From: Cryptomeria japonica | Lineage: Eukaryota; Streptophyta; Pinopsida; Cupressales; Cupressaceae | Direction: 5' to 3' | Length of the DNA stretch: 64,000 bases | Assembly (NCBI RefSeq): GCF_030272615.1 | Contig: NC_081409.1 | Span: forward strand, 649,604,468 to 649,668,467 | In this document: positions 43,042 through 54,066 of the stretch, in pieces | How positions within the stretch are numbered: the first letter of the stretch is position 1 | Layout of the letters: every line of letters begins with the position of its first letter | Notes under the pieces: generated by a model | What the model saw: only the letters and a program-made list of their open reading frames with translations | Databases searched by the model: none | What the model was told of the DNA's origin: nothing | Position numbers and translations under genes: made by a program

Positions 43042-44366
43042 TATTGGTATTAGATTGTCATTGATGTCAATAGTGGATAATATGTAGTGGATAGAGATGC
43101 AAGGATGATAATGTTGGATATTGTTGAGAAGTTTGCTAGAATGATGTGCTGTCATTGATGTCAACATATTCTTCTGTGTATTCTATTGTTGCAGTTAGAT
43201 TAGATCAGTTGGTTTGGTCAGTGTGTTGCAGTTGAGTTGTTGCAGTTTAATGGGTTTAGAGATACTTATCTCTAGTTGATTCAACAGAAGTTTTAGAGAT
43301 TCGCATGGTGATTTGATCAAGTTGTGTGGTCTGGTGTTATGATTCGTTATTGAGTTGTTTGTGTTATTTGGTATTCTTGTTTCTACTGTGCATTGCTTTG
43401 AAATTGCATTGTCTTGGTTTGTAGACCTGGTAGAGTATTTGGGACATTCAAATGTGTCCTTAATTCAGATGGTTCATGATTTGGAAGTCCATAATTGAAT
43501 CTGTCAATTTGGCAGTCAGTTCAACATGTGTTCTTGAGGTTTGGTATATTGATGATGGAGATTCTAGTAAAAGATGATGTTGCAGTTATTTTTGTGGTGA
43601 TTCACATTGCTTGTGGATGTATCTAGATCATGTTCTATCCGTGTTGTTGGTCGGCATTAATTGTTGTGCATGGTATTGATCATTTTCTTGGTCCGGTGGT
43701 GTTTTTCATGTTATGCGATATTATTGGTGATTGTAGTGTGTTGCGGATGATCGAGGCATAATTCTTGGTGGTGTTTCTTGGTTATGGTATTGATTTGGGT
43801 CCAGACTATGTCTTAGCCAACATTGTTTTGGTCTGCATATATTTGTGAGATGTATCTTCTTAGTATCTATGAGTGTGTGATCGAGTAAGTGTGTGAACAA
43901 GTGTTGTGATTTTTTGGAAGTGTGAAGAGAATTGTGTGGTAGAGGAGATCAGATTGTGCTTAACCAAAACTGTAACTAGGCATTGGGAGATGCTATTTTC
44001 ACAGTTCATTTAATCTGGATTGTTGTCCGATCTTTGTAAGGCAATGATCCTTCCTAAGGGTTGTAGCCCTTCTTGTTCTTGAGTAGTGAACTCTAGGCAG
44101 TGAACCTGAATGTATGTGCATTCCCTATTGTAATATTTACATTTACTCCTAATAGGGTATTATCTCATTGTGGGTAGGTTCCCACCATGGTTTCTCCCTT
44201 AATCAAGTCTTCCACGTCAAAAATCTTGGTGTTATGTGTGTTATTGATGTGGTGTTGATTTGTTCTTTTATTGTTAATAATCATATCTGAATTTAAGTTT
44301 GAGTTGTGTAGAGTTTGTGAGCAAATTGATTCACCCCCCTCTCAGTTTACTGCATTGTTGCCAACA
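43042..44366 (+). mobile_element. 5' LTR of a plus-strand copia
   Basis: Ends ...cccccctctcagtttactgc attgttgccaaca at 44366. It contains the cccaccatggtttctccctt / cttccacgtcaaaaatc block (44183-44226). The start is uncertain: tattggtattagattgtcat at 43042 or tgttggatattgttgagaag at 43112 both resemble LTR starts of this group. Confidence 0.7.
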
Positions 44367-44368
44367 AT

Positions 44369-44380
44369 TGGTATCAGAGC
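44369..44380 (+). other. Primer binding site
   Basis: TGGTATCAGAGC, two bases after the LTR end. Confidence 0.9.
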
Positions 44381-44422
44381 TAGATCCTCCAGAAGAAGCT
44401 TGATTGCTTGAAGAGATCTACA

Positions 44423-45320
44423 ATGGAAACCTTTTCTTTTAAGAAGGATAGTCCAAGATTTGATGGAACGAATTACACTCTTTGGAAGAACGAGATGGAA
44501 TGTCATTTGAGATGCATCAGTGGAGGCTATTGGAAGATTACTAAGAATGTGTATAATGCTCCTCAAAATGGTCCTACTACTCCAAATGAGATAAAAGAAG
44601 CCGAATTCAATATTAGAACTAAGGAAGAATTGCTAAGTGCCTTGTCTGATTCTAAGATGACTAATGTGATGGATTTGCAAACTGTTCATGAGATATGGAA
44701 GAAGCTAGAGGCTTTGTATGAAGGTGATAGCTATGCGAAAGTTGCTAAGTTGTAGAGATTAAAGGGAAAGTATGAAATGATGAAGATGGCTAAAGATGAG
44801 AATATTACCTCCTTTATGCAAAAAGTGAATGAGTCGGTGTTGAACATCAGATGTGCTAGTGGAGTATTGGAAGAATATAAGATTGTTGCTAAAGTGTTGA
44901 GATCCTTGCCTCCTGCTTACAAGCATAAGGTTGCTACTATTGAAGAGATTCAGACTGTGACTAGAGATATGTTGATTGGTAAGCTTGCTTCTTTTGAGTT
45001 GAGTGAGTTTGGTGTAGCCCCTCCTAAATTTCAATTTGCATTTAATGCTACTATATCCAAGAAGCAAAAATATGATCTGGGAGAAAGTTCAAAAAGAGTA
45101 ATTAGATATGAGAAGGAGATGGGAGAGCTTGAAGAAGATGAAAGAGAGCTTGAATATCTTGAAGCCCTGATTGCTAGAAGATTGCCTAATGGTGCCGGTA
45201 AGTATGAAGGAAAGCTGACTCTTAAATGTTTTTCATGCAATAAGATAGGACATTTTCCCTCAAGGTGTCCGGAAAGAGTTTCTAAGAATCCAGTTAAGCC
45301 CCATAAGTCTAACTATTAGA
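44423..45320 (+). pseudogene. gag: Copia gag relic
   Basis: METFSFKKDSPRFDGTNYTL opens the frame at 44423, matching the gag at 13247 in style (KDSPxxDGTNYxxW). The body (HEIWKKLEALYEGDSY, TAG near 44753, KGKYEMMKMAKDENITSFMQ, IVAKVLRSLPPAYKHKV) leads to an acidic helix (ELEEDERELEYLEAL) and an intact CCHC knuckle, CFSCNKIGHFPSRC (near 45227). A TAG follows at 45317. The protein would coat element RNA. Confidence 0.92.
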
Positions 45321-46905
45321 AGAAGTGTTATTTTGTTGTTGTTGAAGGTGTGAGTGATGATGAGTATGAGAAAGGAAATTCAAGAGATAAGTGGGTGTTC
45401 ATTACTATCAAGGAAGATGATCTAATGACTGTTGATTCTACTAGCTCGTTGAAGAGAAAGCTTTAGCTGCTAAGATTGAAGAGAAAGATGAATGGGTTAT
45501 TAGCAGTGGTTTCTCTCATCATATGGTAGGTGATAAAATTAAGTTTGTGAGTATGGAAAAGTATGATGGTGGTGTAGTAAGATTTGGAGATGACATAGCT
45601 AGTATAATCCGTTGTAGAGGTTCTATTTGTCTTGATGGTAAGCATAACACCAATGGTGTCTTGTATGTTTATGGTCTAAAGCATAGTCTTTAGAGTGTTG
45701 GACAGATGGTTGATAAGGGATATGATTTGCAATTCAAGAATGGTAAATGTAAGATCTTGAGTAGCTCTGGAACTGAAATTGCATCAGGTACAAAGACTAA
45801 AGGTAATATCTTTTACTTGAATGTTGGTGGTAAAATTTGTTTGATTGCTCAGATTGATGGAAGTTGGTTATAGCATAGAAGGATGTATCATGTAAAATTT
45901 GACTGCATGGTTAAGATAAGTTCCACTCAAGCTGTAAGAGATCTACCTAGGATTATAAATCCTTCTAATTAGGTATGTAAGGAATGTCAGTTAGGGAAGA
46001 AGACAAGAGTTTCTTTCAAAAGAAAATAGTATACTTCTAATGGGATATTGGATCTTTTGCATACTAATTTGTGTGGTCCCTCTAGAGTGAGAAGCTTGTA
46101 GGGTGACAAGTATTTCATGTTGTTGATTGATGACTATTCAAGGATGATGTGGGTTACCTTCTTAAGGGAGAATTCTGAAGCATTGGAGAAGTTCAAGATT
46201 TTCAAACCTATGGTTGAGATAGAGGCTGATAAGAAGCTGAAGTATTTGAGCTCTGACAGAGGTGGAGAACTTACTCTCCATAAGTTTAATTCTTTTTGTG
46301 AGGAGCATGGGGTAAAGAGACAGTTATATGCTCTGCGAACCCTTCAACAGAATGGTATTGTGGAGAGGAAGAACAAGAGAGTTAAGGAAGCTTCTAGAAC
46401 CATGATGATTGAAGGAAATGTTTTGCATATTTATTGAAGAGAAGCTATGAGTACTACAGTGTACACTCTTAAACAGGTGCATATTAAAGATGATACCAGT
46501 AAGACTCCTTATGAATTATGGTTTGGTCATGCTTCTACAGTTAGATATTTCAAAACTTTTGGTGGTAAATGATATATTAGAAGAAATGAAGATCTAGGGA
46601 AGTTTGATGCTAGAAGTGATGAAGGAATCTTTCTTGGTTATTCTACTAAGAGTAAAACCTATTGGTGTTATAGTAAGAGATTGAGGAAGATTGTTGAAAC
46701 TGCTAATGTGAAAGTGGATGAAGGAAATGAGTATTTGCCCAGATGCTTCAGATATGATTTAGATGATCAGATTGTTAGTGTAGATAAAGGAAAGTATGTG
46801 CAGACCCAAAACCAAGTTCAATTTGCTCCAGAAAATCATGAGAATGAAGGAGAAGCTAGTGCAAAAGAAAGAATTCAAGAGTCTGAGAATCATGGAAATC
46901 CTTAG
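45321..46905 (+). pseudogene. int: Copia protease and integrase relic
   Basis: The acidic gag tail is followed by KDEWVISSGFSHHMVGDKIK near 45485-45545, where the protease catalytic Asp (normally DSG) is Ser. VVRFGDDIASIIRCRGSICL and the pre-integrase HRRMYHVKFDCMVKI, CKECQLGKKTRVSF follow. The integrase core is at 46090-46435: MLLIDDYSRMMWVTFLREN, YLSSDRGGELTLHKFNSF, LQQNGIVERKNKRVKEA (D, D and E present). Then come the C-terminal motifs KTPYELWFGHASTVRYFKTF and GIFLGYSTKSKTYWCYSKRL. At least eight stops interrupt it, nearly all TAG. Confidence 0.9.
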
Positions 46906-47830
46906 ACTCTCAGGTATGTAAGGTTAAATCATTCAGAGAATCAAATTATAGGTGATAAGATTAACGTTGTGATGACTAGGAGAAGAGTTGTTGAAGAGTA
47001 TTGGTTGATTTCTAAGATTGAACCTAAAGATGTTAATGAAGCTTGTAAAGATGTAAGTTGGGTTAAAGCTATGGAAGAAGAGTTGAATCGGATTGAAAAG
47101 AATAATACATGAATTTTAGTTCCCAGACCCAAGGATAAGAATGTAATTAGAACTAAATGGATGTTTCAGAATAAATTGAATGAGCAAGGTGAAGTTGTTA
47201 GGAATAAAGAAAGACTTGTTTGTAAGGGTTATTCTCAGATGGAAGGTATTGATTTTGAGGAGACTTTTGCTCTAGTAGTAGAATTGAAGTTGTTAGACTA
47301 TTTCTTGCTTATGCAGCTTAGAAAAATTTCAACATATATCAGATGGATGTTAAGTCACCCTTTCTTAATGGTGAGCTAGAAGAAGAAGTCTACATTGAGA
47401 AACCAGATGGTTTTCAGTTGACAGATTAGAAAGATATGGTTTGCAGGTTGAAGAAAGCACTATATGGGTTAAAGCAAGCTCCAGGAGCTTGGTATACCAG
47501 ATTGGAGAAGTATCTGATGAAGCTTGAATTTAATAAAGGTACTACTGACATTAATCTGTACTTTAATATTGATAGTGATAACATCTTGATTGGTGAAGTT
47601 TTTGTTGATGATATTGTTTTTGGTGGAAATGATGGTTTGTGCAAGAAGTTTGTTGATGATATGCAAAATGAGTTGGAGATATCTATGATAGGTGAGATGA
47701 AATTATTTTTGGGATTGCAAATTACTGAGTTGGATAAAGGTATTTTCATATCTCAATCTAATTATGTGAAGAAATTGTTGAAGATGTTTGGTTTGGATGA
47801 TGTAAAGCCAGTGGGTACACCTACAAGTGG
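46906..47830 (+). pseudogene. pol: Copia reverse transcriptase relic, truncated
   Basis: RT starts with VKAMEEELNRIEKNNT and continues KWMFQNKLNEQGEVVRNKER, VCKGYSQMEGIDFEETFA. After a frameshift near 47285 it gives [58 protein letters not shown] and ISQSNYVKKLLKMFGLDD. It stops at PVGTP (about 47826), where unrelated sequence begins. RNase H, PPT and 3' LTR are missing. Confidence 0.9.
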
Positions 47831-50800
47831 TCCTCCAGACCTGCTATCCTCTACATAAATGATTGTCTGGTCATGTCTACTTCCCCCAGTCTCCATGTCC
47901 TACTCCTCTGTAGATATCATCTCATCCTGAACCTAATCTGTGATAGGAGCGGCCCTGTGTTGTGTCTCGCCTTGGCCAACCTCCATGTCATGTGGTGAAG
48001 GCAAAATGGGAAGGTGAGGTGCAAGTGCAAACTGCTCGAGCCACCCATCCAAGGATGCATCCATATCATCATCAAATAATGCACCCAACACCGCCAACTC
48101 CTCTTGGCCATCCCCTCCTATGTCTTCCATCAGTACGTCCATGGAATTATTCCCTCCGGGGGGTGTCGTACTACCCTCAACTGCTATGGTCACCTTCTCC
48201 GTACTAGTACATGTCATACTAGTACCTACCTCCTATAGGGCTACCTCCTAGCTCTCATCATTTTGCATGGTGTCAGCTTCCCAGGCATGTTGCACATCCA
48301 TCCCTGCCACTGTATGGTCCACCACTACTGTGTCGCCTAAGTCTCCATTCGTACAGCCTGTTGGTCCACTAGTACGATCTACTCTTGGTACAACTTGTCA
48401 TTCTAGTACGACCAGGCCTATCTATGACAATGACACCTACCTTTTTTATGAAGGTGCCCCTTCATCAACCTTTTTGAACAACACTCCTACTGGTCTCACA
48501 TCACCTACTAAGCTAGCCACTGTGAGTGCTTCCTTGGGTACCAGGTGCGCGGAAGGAGGCAATTTGGGATGTGTAAATTTCACCCAAGTGCTTCTCCACT
48601 GTACTTGCAACCCTCCATGCTCTGGATGCTCTCCTTACTCATCCCCTTCCTGTTGTTGTGACTCTGCTTCTTCTTCTTCCTCTCCTCTGGCATTGTGTGG
48701 TGCCATGCGGAATCCCTCATCCCCACTCTCATGTTCCTCTATTTCCTCTACTTCCTCATTTGAGTCTTCCATGCCGCTATCTTCTTCCACCTCTATTGCT
48801 ATGTCCAACTTCCTCCTCTTTGTTGGTTGCATGGCATCTCCAAGGGTGTCCACGTGAACATAATAGTACATGGAGGGTTGGTTGGGTTCCACCCTACTGT
48901 GTGGCTCAAAAGTACCCCACATTTCTTACCTGTGTACATACTGCATCTAGAAACAAACTCATGGCATGGTGGCACATATAGAATGTTTTATTCTCTAGGT
49001 TGAGGAAATTAGGAATCCTTTCTGATAAGAGTTACGCCCACTAATAGACCTTACGACACTTGATTTCATTCATCAGTTCTATCATCTAGATGGCTATGTC
49101 AGATGCTCGGTTGTCCCCTGTGAGTCTGCTTTTCACCAAATCCATCAACATCCTCCACTCCCCGGGTGTAATGAAAGCACACTTCAGTCCTCTACTATTA
49201 TTTGTAGACCAAACACCATTCCACTCTTCTTCCGTCAAATAATCCCTACACACCAACTCTAGCAACCATTTTTTTCCTCCTTGGTGAGCTTTTTGGTTGG
49301 TTTCACTGCAGATGCTCCCATATTGGGTATACCAAATACCCTCTTGAAGTCCTCAGCTTTGAAAGAAATCCTAACTGTGCAGCCCTGGAACTAAATAATG
49401 GAGGCTCTCTCGTGGCAGTTGTATTCGGACACCATAGTACGAAGCACAGGTTCAAAATTCTTAATATTAAACGTCGACATTTGGATGGCATGGTCCACCT
49501 ATGCTTTCCGGAGATAATCTTTTATCACATGGTCTAAAGGGTTTTTCTCCTAACAAGTACGACATTCACTACCGGTCACAGTCTCAAAAGCCACACTTTT
49601 TATAGTGATTCCTTTCGGGTCCTTCTGTATTTTTGGCCTGATCTTCACCTTCTTGCTGTTGCTGCTAGGCTTCATAGCTGTCATGGTGGCGCTATGGTTG
49701 CCTTGCCCTCCACACTGATTTTTCCCTTTATCACTTTCTGATCCCTGGTCGTTATTATAACTATCCGAATTTGTTGCACACTTGGGGTCCCCCCAGCTAG
49801 TACGGACCATCATACCAAGTTCCCTGCCAAGCCTATTATAATGCCTGCACGTGATACTTCTAGATTGTACGTTTTCTTCAACTTGTACAAAATCTTCCCA
49901 TAGCTCCATATGGATGGCTATAATTCCTGCACAGATGCCTTCGATTCTTTTATGCAACTTCTCCCTACATGTACGGATGCCAAAGCTGAATTAATTTTAT
50001 GCTTGTTGACTGTACGAGGTACACGCCCCCTTATGTTGGTCGTATGATATTTCTTGTTCTCTTGCTAGTATCCATACGCTATCGTACGGATCGATTTTCT
50101 CCTTACCATGTCTGACAAACCTTTTTTCCTACAGTACGACCCCCATGAGTTCATACGTGTGTGCTCTATGGACTCCTTGGTTTGCTAGTCATACACCATA
50201 TGGATGAAACTAATGCACTTCGCATACCACTTCTCCTACCCTGTTCATACGTGTTGACCGTATGAGATCCAAATTGGTTTGTACTAATGAGTTTGCCAAA
50301 CATACAATCTTAGCTTAGGCTACTTTACAATGTACGAATTCGTACGATCTTGTACTTCGACTTCTGCCTTCACTCGATTTTCTTCCTTTGCAAATTCTGC
50401 TTCTACAAATTCAATTCCTCCTATGTAATGTTTAAAAATGGGCTCTTTGGGGATTTTTATAATCTTTTTCACTTTCTAGAGTTAGGTTTAGGCATAAATA
50501 CTTTATCAATTTTTAATAAAATAATCTCCTTTTTATTAAATGTATCTTTCCTTTATTTACTTCCATTATTTTTTCCTTGTCTTTTAATTTTCTAATATTT
50601 GCTAACTCTGTCCCTTTTATTCTTTCCATATGCTTTTTTTTTCAATTTTTAATACCCTTTTCCTTAGATAATTTTTTAAAATCTTCCCTCGACAATGTTT
50701 TTGAATTCAATTTCTTGTACCTTCAACTTACTATGGTATCCAAGGGCCCATTTTTGTCATTCAACTCTCCCTTTTTGATCTTTAGAATAGCTTATCTCCT

Positions 50801-51330
50801 CTTCTAACACTTGTACATAACATTTTTTCTCCCTTGGCTTCCTTTTCGACATACAGATACTTGATTTTTTCTTCACTTTTCCCTTGTCATTCATTCTTAT
50901 TTTCTTCCATCTTTTATTTGGTCCTTTGTTGGCATCCTTGTCCTCTATGTTCCTTTCCACTCCTGAAGGATTGTCTTGAGATCTTAACTTAATCTCTGAA
51001 TCATGCAGCCACATACATACGTGCGGCAACCTCATGTAGCATTCTTCTACACAACACGTCCCCACGTACTCCAGATCCCATATCTTATCCACCAACGGAG
51101 CGGGTCCCACTCCCTTGTACTGCTCATCGGTGTATCGGCCTTTGTATTGCTAGTACCACGTTAGCCTTTCCCTAGTCACCTCTGGAGGTCCTGAGGGGTT
51201 AGGTATCACCCGGTACAATGAATTTGGTCCAGCCTCCAGTTCTCCTGGTTGTGAGGCTATTATGAACAAGTCTTCGATTTTCAACACCATCTTCAAACAG
51301 GGACCTATTGTTGCTCCGTATTCCTCTATA
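47831..51330 (-). pseudogene. Relic of an unidentified protein (family 2), minus strand
   Basis: The segment is less AT-rich than its neighbours. On the minus strand, from about 51110 downwards: MGPAPLVDKIWDLEYVGTCC, VEECYMRLPHVCMWLHDSE and a Lys-rich stretch to 50757; then 49957-49550 (MHKRIEGICAGIIAIHMELW) and, about 49530-49300, NIKNFEPVLRTMVSEYNC, FQGCTVRISFKAEDFKRVFG; then (about 49290-48930) KWLLELVCRDYLTEEEWNGV, GLKCAFITPGEWRMLMDLVK, IPNFLNLENKTFYMCHHAM; then an acidic region 48922-48635 (TKRRKLDIAIEVEEDSGMED). A possible splice-type GTAAGAAATG follows VCTQ near 48925. I do not recognise the family. A transposon-borne or captured plant gene is possible. Confidence 0.5.
48130..50370. 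repeat. Region enriched for TACGA / CTAGTACGA motifs
   Basis: The word TACG or its complement recurs far more often than elsewhere. Examples: CTAGTACGA at about 48369 and 48403, AGTACGA at about 49437, 49555 and 50135, GTACGG at about 49797, 49969 and 50083, and tgtacgaattcgtacgatct at 50333-50352. Many are dyads (ACTAGTAC, GTACGAATTCGTAC). They lie within the family-2 relic and its flank. Confidence 0.6.
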
Positions 51331-52879
51331 TCAGAATAGCTATGCCAACAAGGAGACCGAGGAGGTGTATCAGAATAGCTATCAAGGGTGGAATGGCAAA
51401 TTTACCCTATGCTGATAGACCAAGCTATGCTGATAGGGGAAAATGAAGACTTGACCTTTTGGTTGTGATTTCAGAATAACCTATTTTGATGGCGTTCGTC
51501 ACCGTGTAGTTTGATCATCGGGATAACATATGTCGATAATGAGAGATCGACAATATGTCATTGGTATAACTTGTTCTATCATTTTGGCATATTTTCTCTA
51601 TGTCGATAGTTATGACTATTTTGATGAATGGTTGTTTGGCTTAAAATCTTTAGTTCGGGATAGCTTATGCTGATAAAGGGTGAGATAATTGTGTGTCATC
51701 GGAATGACTTGTTTGATCATTCTCACCATTTTTTCCTATGCTGATAGTGGTGGTCATCTCGATAAGTGGTTGTTTGGCATGAATTTTTTCAGTTCGGAGT
51801 TTGTTTGTCACTACGGAGTATGCATTTGGGGATACATATGTCGATAAAGGGAGGTAGACAGTATGGCATCAGAATAACTTGTTTGGTTGATCTAGCATGT
51901 TTTCCCTATGCCGATAGTTAATTATATACCAATGGAGCTTTGAGAAACTGACTTTGGGATTGCTAGAGTGATGAACATTTTTTGTAGACTGCATAACATG
52001 AAGGTTAGTCTCAACATGGAAATCGACTGATCTGTGTAGCCCGATGGTCCATATGGATCTTGACCGACCTTGACCATTTGAACTAGATGAAGAATAAGAG
52101 GACAAGTGGCTCCTTGGTGGATAGAACAAATCAGATATGTTGTAATCGGTGATGGTGGATCTCATATAGTCATCGAACCTGTCTAGGTAGATCGATAAGA
52201 TGATAGTAATCTCATTAATGGGGATTGAGTTGCAGATGCTTGATGGGACCCAAATGATTGATAGAGGTAGGATCAGATTTGGAGTATAGATCAAGCTTGC
52301 TAAAAATAGAAACCCAGTGGAAGAAAGTGAATTGAACATAACCCCAAAGGGTAGAAAAAAAAGTAGGGTCAGTCGATTCAAAAGATCAAATCCAATCTAC
52401 TGCAGACCATATTTTAGAAGGGTAGATTCAGATTACTAAGTTTATTAATATATGTACTGATCGACCTGAAGATAGTTAAAACACATTTAATGTATGCAAC
52501 TAGTCTGAAATCATTATGTAGACAAAGAATAAGATCTTATTGAAAAAGAGAGTTGACAGTAGGCAGAGCAGTCTGATATGATTCGATAGGAGTAGATGAG
52601 AAAGAGATATTTGTGAAACTAAAGACATCTCTTGAAGTTGATTGTGTGAAAGATGTTATGTGCCTAAGTGGAGAGCACTGCTGAATAGCATAGATAGAGA
52701 GAGTTAGAGTGTGAGCAGTTGCAAAAATAGAGTAGTGAGGGTTGTTGTAGCAGCAGAAGATTGAGGACAGAGAGTAGTCTGAGATAGGTGAAGCTGAGGC
52801 ATAGTAAAGAAGACAAAAGAGTATAGAACAGAGAAGAAGAACAAAGAACTGTTTGTAGAGAACTGATAGAGTGTAATCC
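51331..52879. repeat. Unclassified segment with paired TATGYCGATA motifs
   Basis: The motif TATG(T/C)(C/T)GATA occurs in pairs at 51529/51599, 51666/51737 and 51837/51907, always 70-71 bp apart within a pair. Looser copies lie near 51414-51440. Between the motifs of each pair is a related phrase (cggaatgacttgtttgatca-like). The rest (51940-52879) contains no gene that I recognise; a frame at 51869-52381 shows no domain. It may be an LTR or leader of an unidentified element. Confidence 0.55.
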
Positions 52880-53990
52880 TTAGAAACAGAGAGTCATTCT
52901 CAAGATATGAGAATTTTTTAGTGTTACAAAATTCATTTGTAACCTTGCTTTATCATTGTAAAGCTGAATCTTATTATATTTGTTCTTATTTACTAGACCA
53001 TTGTTACTCATGTTTTTACTTCTGCAGAATTTTGTAATGTGACTAGATTTGTTGCATGCATAACAGACAACACTCCTTTGCATAGGCCTAAAGTTCATTT
53101 GATTAGGTCTCATCCTCCATTGATTTGAAATACGCCCAAACATTCCACAAGCATAACATCTCTTATTCTGAAAGTTGTTCATTACTGTTCTGTACATGTT
53201 TGACTTATGTCCAAAGTTGTTGCATATTAAACATTGATCGGTAAAGGAAGGACCATTGTTCATCGTATTATTCATCTTACTTCTGCATTGACTTGCCATA
53301 TGACCGAATTTACCACAAACAAAACATTTACCATTGAATTTATAGGCAGTAGGTTGTCTTACTAGAGGTTACTTGTTCTTATACTGATGACCAGAACCGA
53401 AGAATTCTCCTTTCTCAAATCTAAGTCCTCACATGTCTTTTCCATGTCTTTGACTTTCCAGCATCTCATCCAACTGGACTGGACTAGCTTTGAATTTTTC
53501 TTTGTACTCATTAGCAATAAAAAGCTCATCTCTCAGAATTATGATCTACCTTTTAAGTTCATCTCCATCATTCTTGCATTGCACCAATTCAAGATTCAAT
53601 TGATCATTCTCATATGTCATTCTGCAACATTCATCATATCTATCCTTCAGTGACTGAGTTAGGGTTTCTTCATTCTTCTTTCGATCTTCTATCTCCTTTG
53701 TCAGCTTCATAACAATGGATTGTATTCCATTCTTCAAAACAACATTCTCTCTAGCCATCTTCTCACATTCATCTGTTTTGTCTTCTAGGGCTTGATTATC
53801 AATGCTTTGTTCTTCTTTCTCCTTCAGCTTATGCATCAATTCCTTTCTCTTGTCTCTAGAAGTGCTCACTTGATCTTTTAGTGTCTTAATGAAATCTTTA
53901 GATGCATTCAGGTTTCTTTTTCAGGGAACTTGCTTATTTTCTTGTTGCATCAAGATCTTCAAGTGCCACACTAAGTTGTCTCTGCAAACA
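52880..53990 (-). pseudogene. gag: Coiled-coil gag with four zinc knuckles, relic (second copy)
   Basis: From the PBS leftwards: a Lys/Glu-rich coiled coil (53869-53546: KRKELMHKLKEKEEQSID, ENVVLKNGIQSIVMKLTKEI, YENDQLNLELVQCKNDGDEL), a gap, then knuckles CFVCGKFGHMASQC (intact, about 53310), CLICNNFGHKSNMY (last Cys lost), CYACGMFGRISNQW (His and last Cys lost) and CYACNKSSHITKFC (intact). The same architecture occurs at 37457-38450. It stops at about 52880 without protease or pol. Confidence 0.7.
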
Positions 53991-54052
53991 GAGTCCATTG
54001 ATTCAATCTTTTGGATCTTCCTCAAGTTATTAGGCTTCTTTAGAGGAACTAG

Positions 54053-54064
54053 GCTCTGATACCA
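54053..54064 (-). other. Primer binding site
   Basis: TGGTATCAGAGC on the minus strand, two bases from the LTR terminus at 54067. Confidence 0.85.
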
Positions 54065-54066
54065 AT

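Noticed and set aside
48267-48981. Plus-strand Ser/Thr/Pro-rich frames of 107-196 codons
   Set aside because: They are antisense to the better-supported minus-strand family-2 relic, whose acidic Glu-rich stretch yields Ser/Leu-rich antisense.
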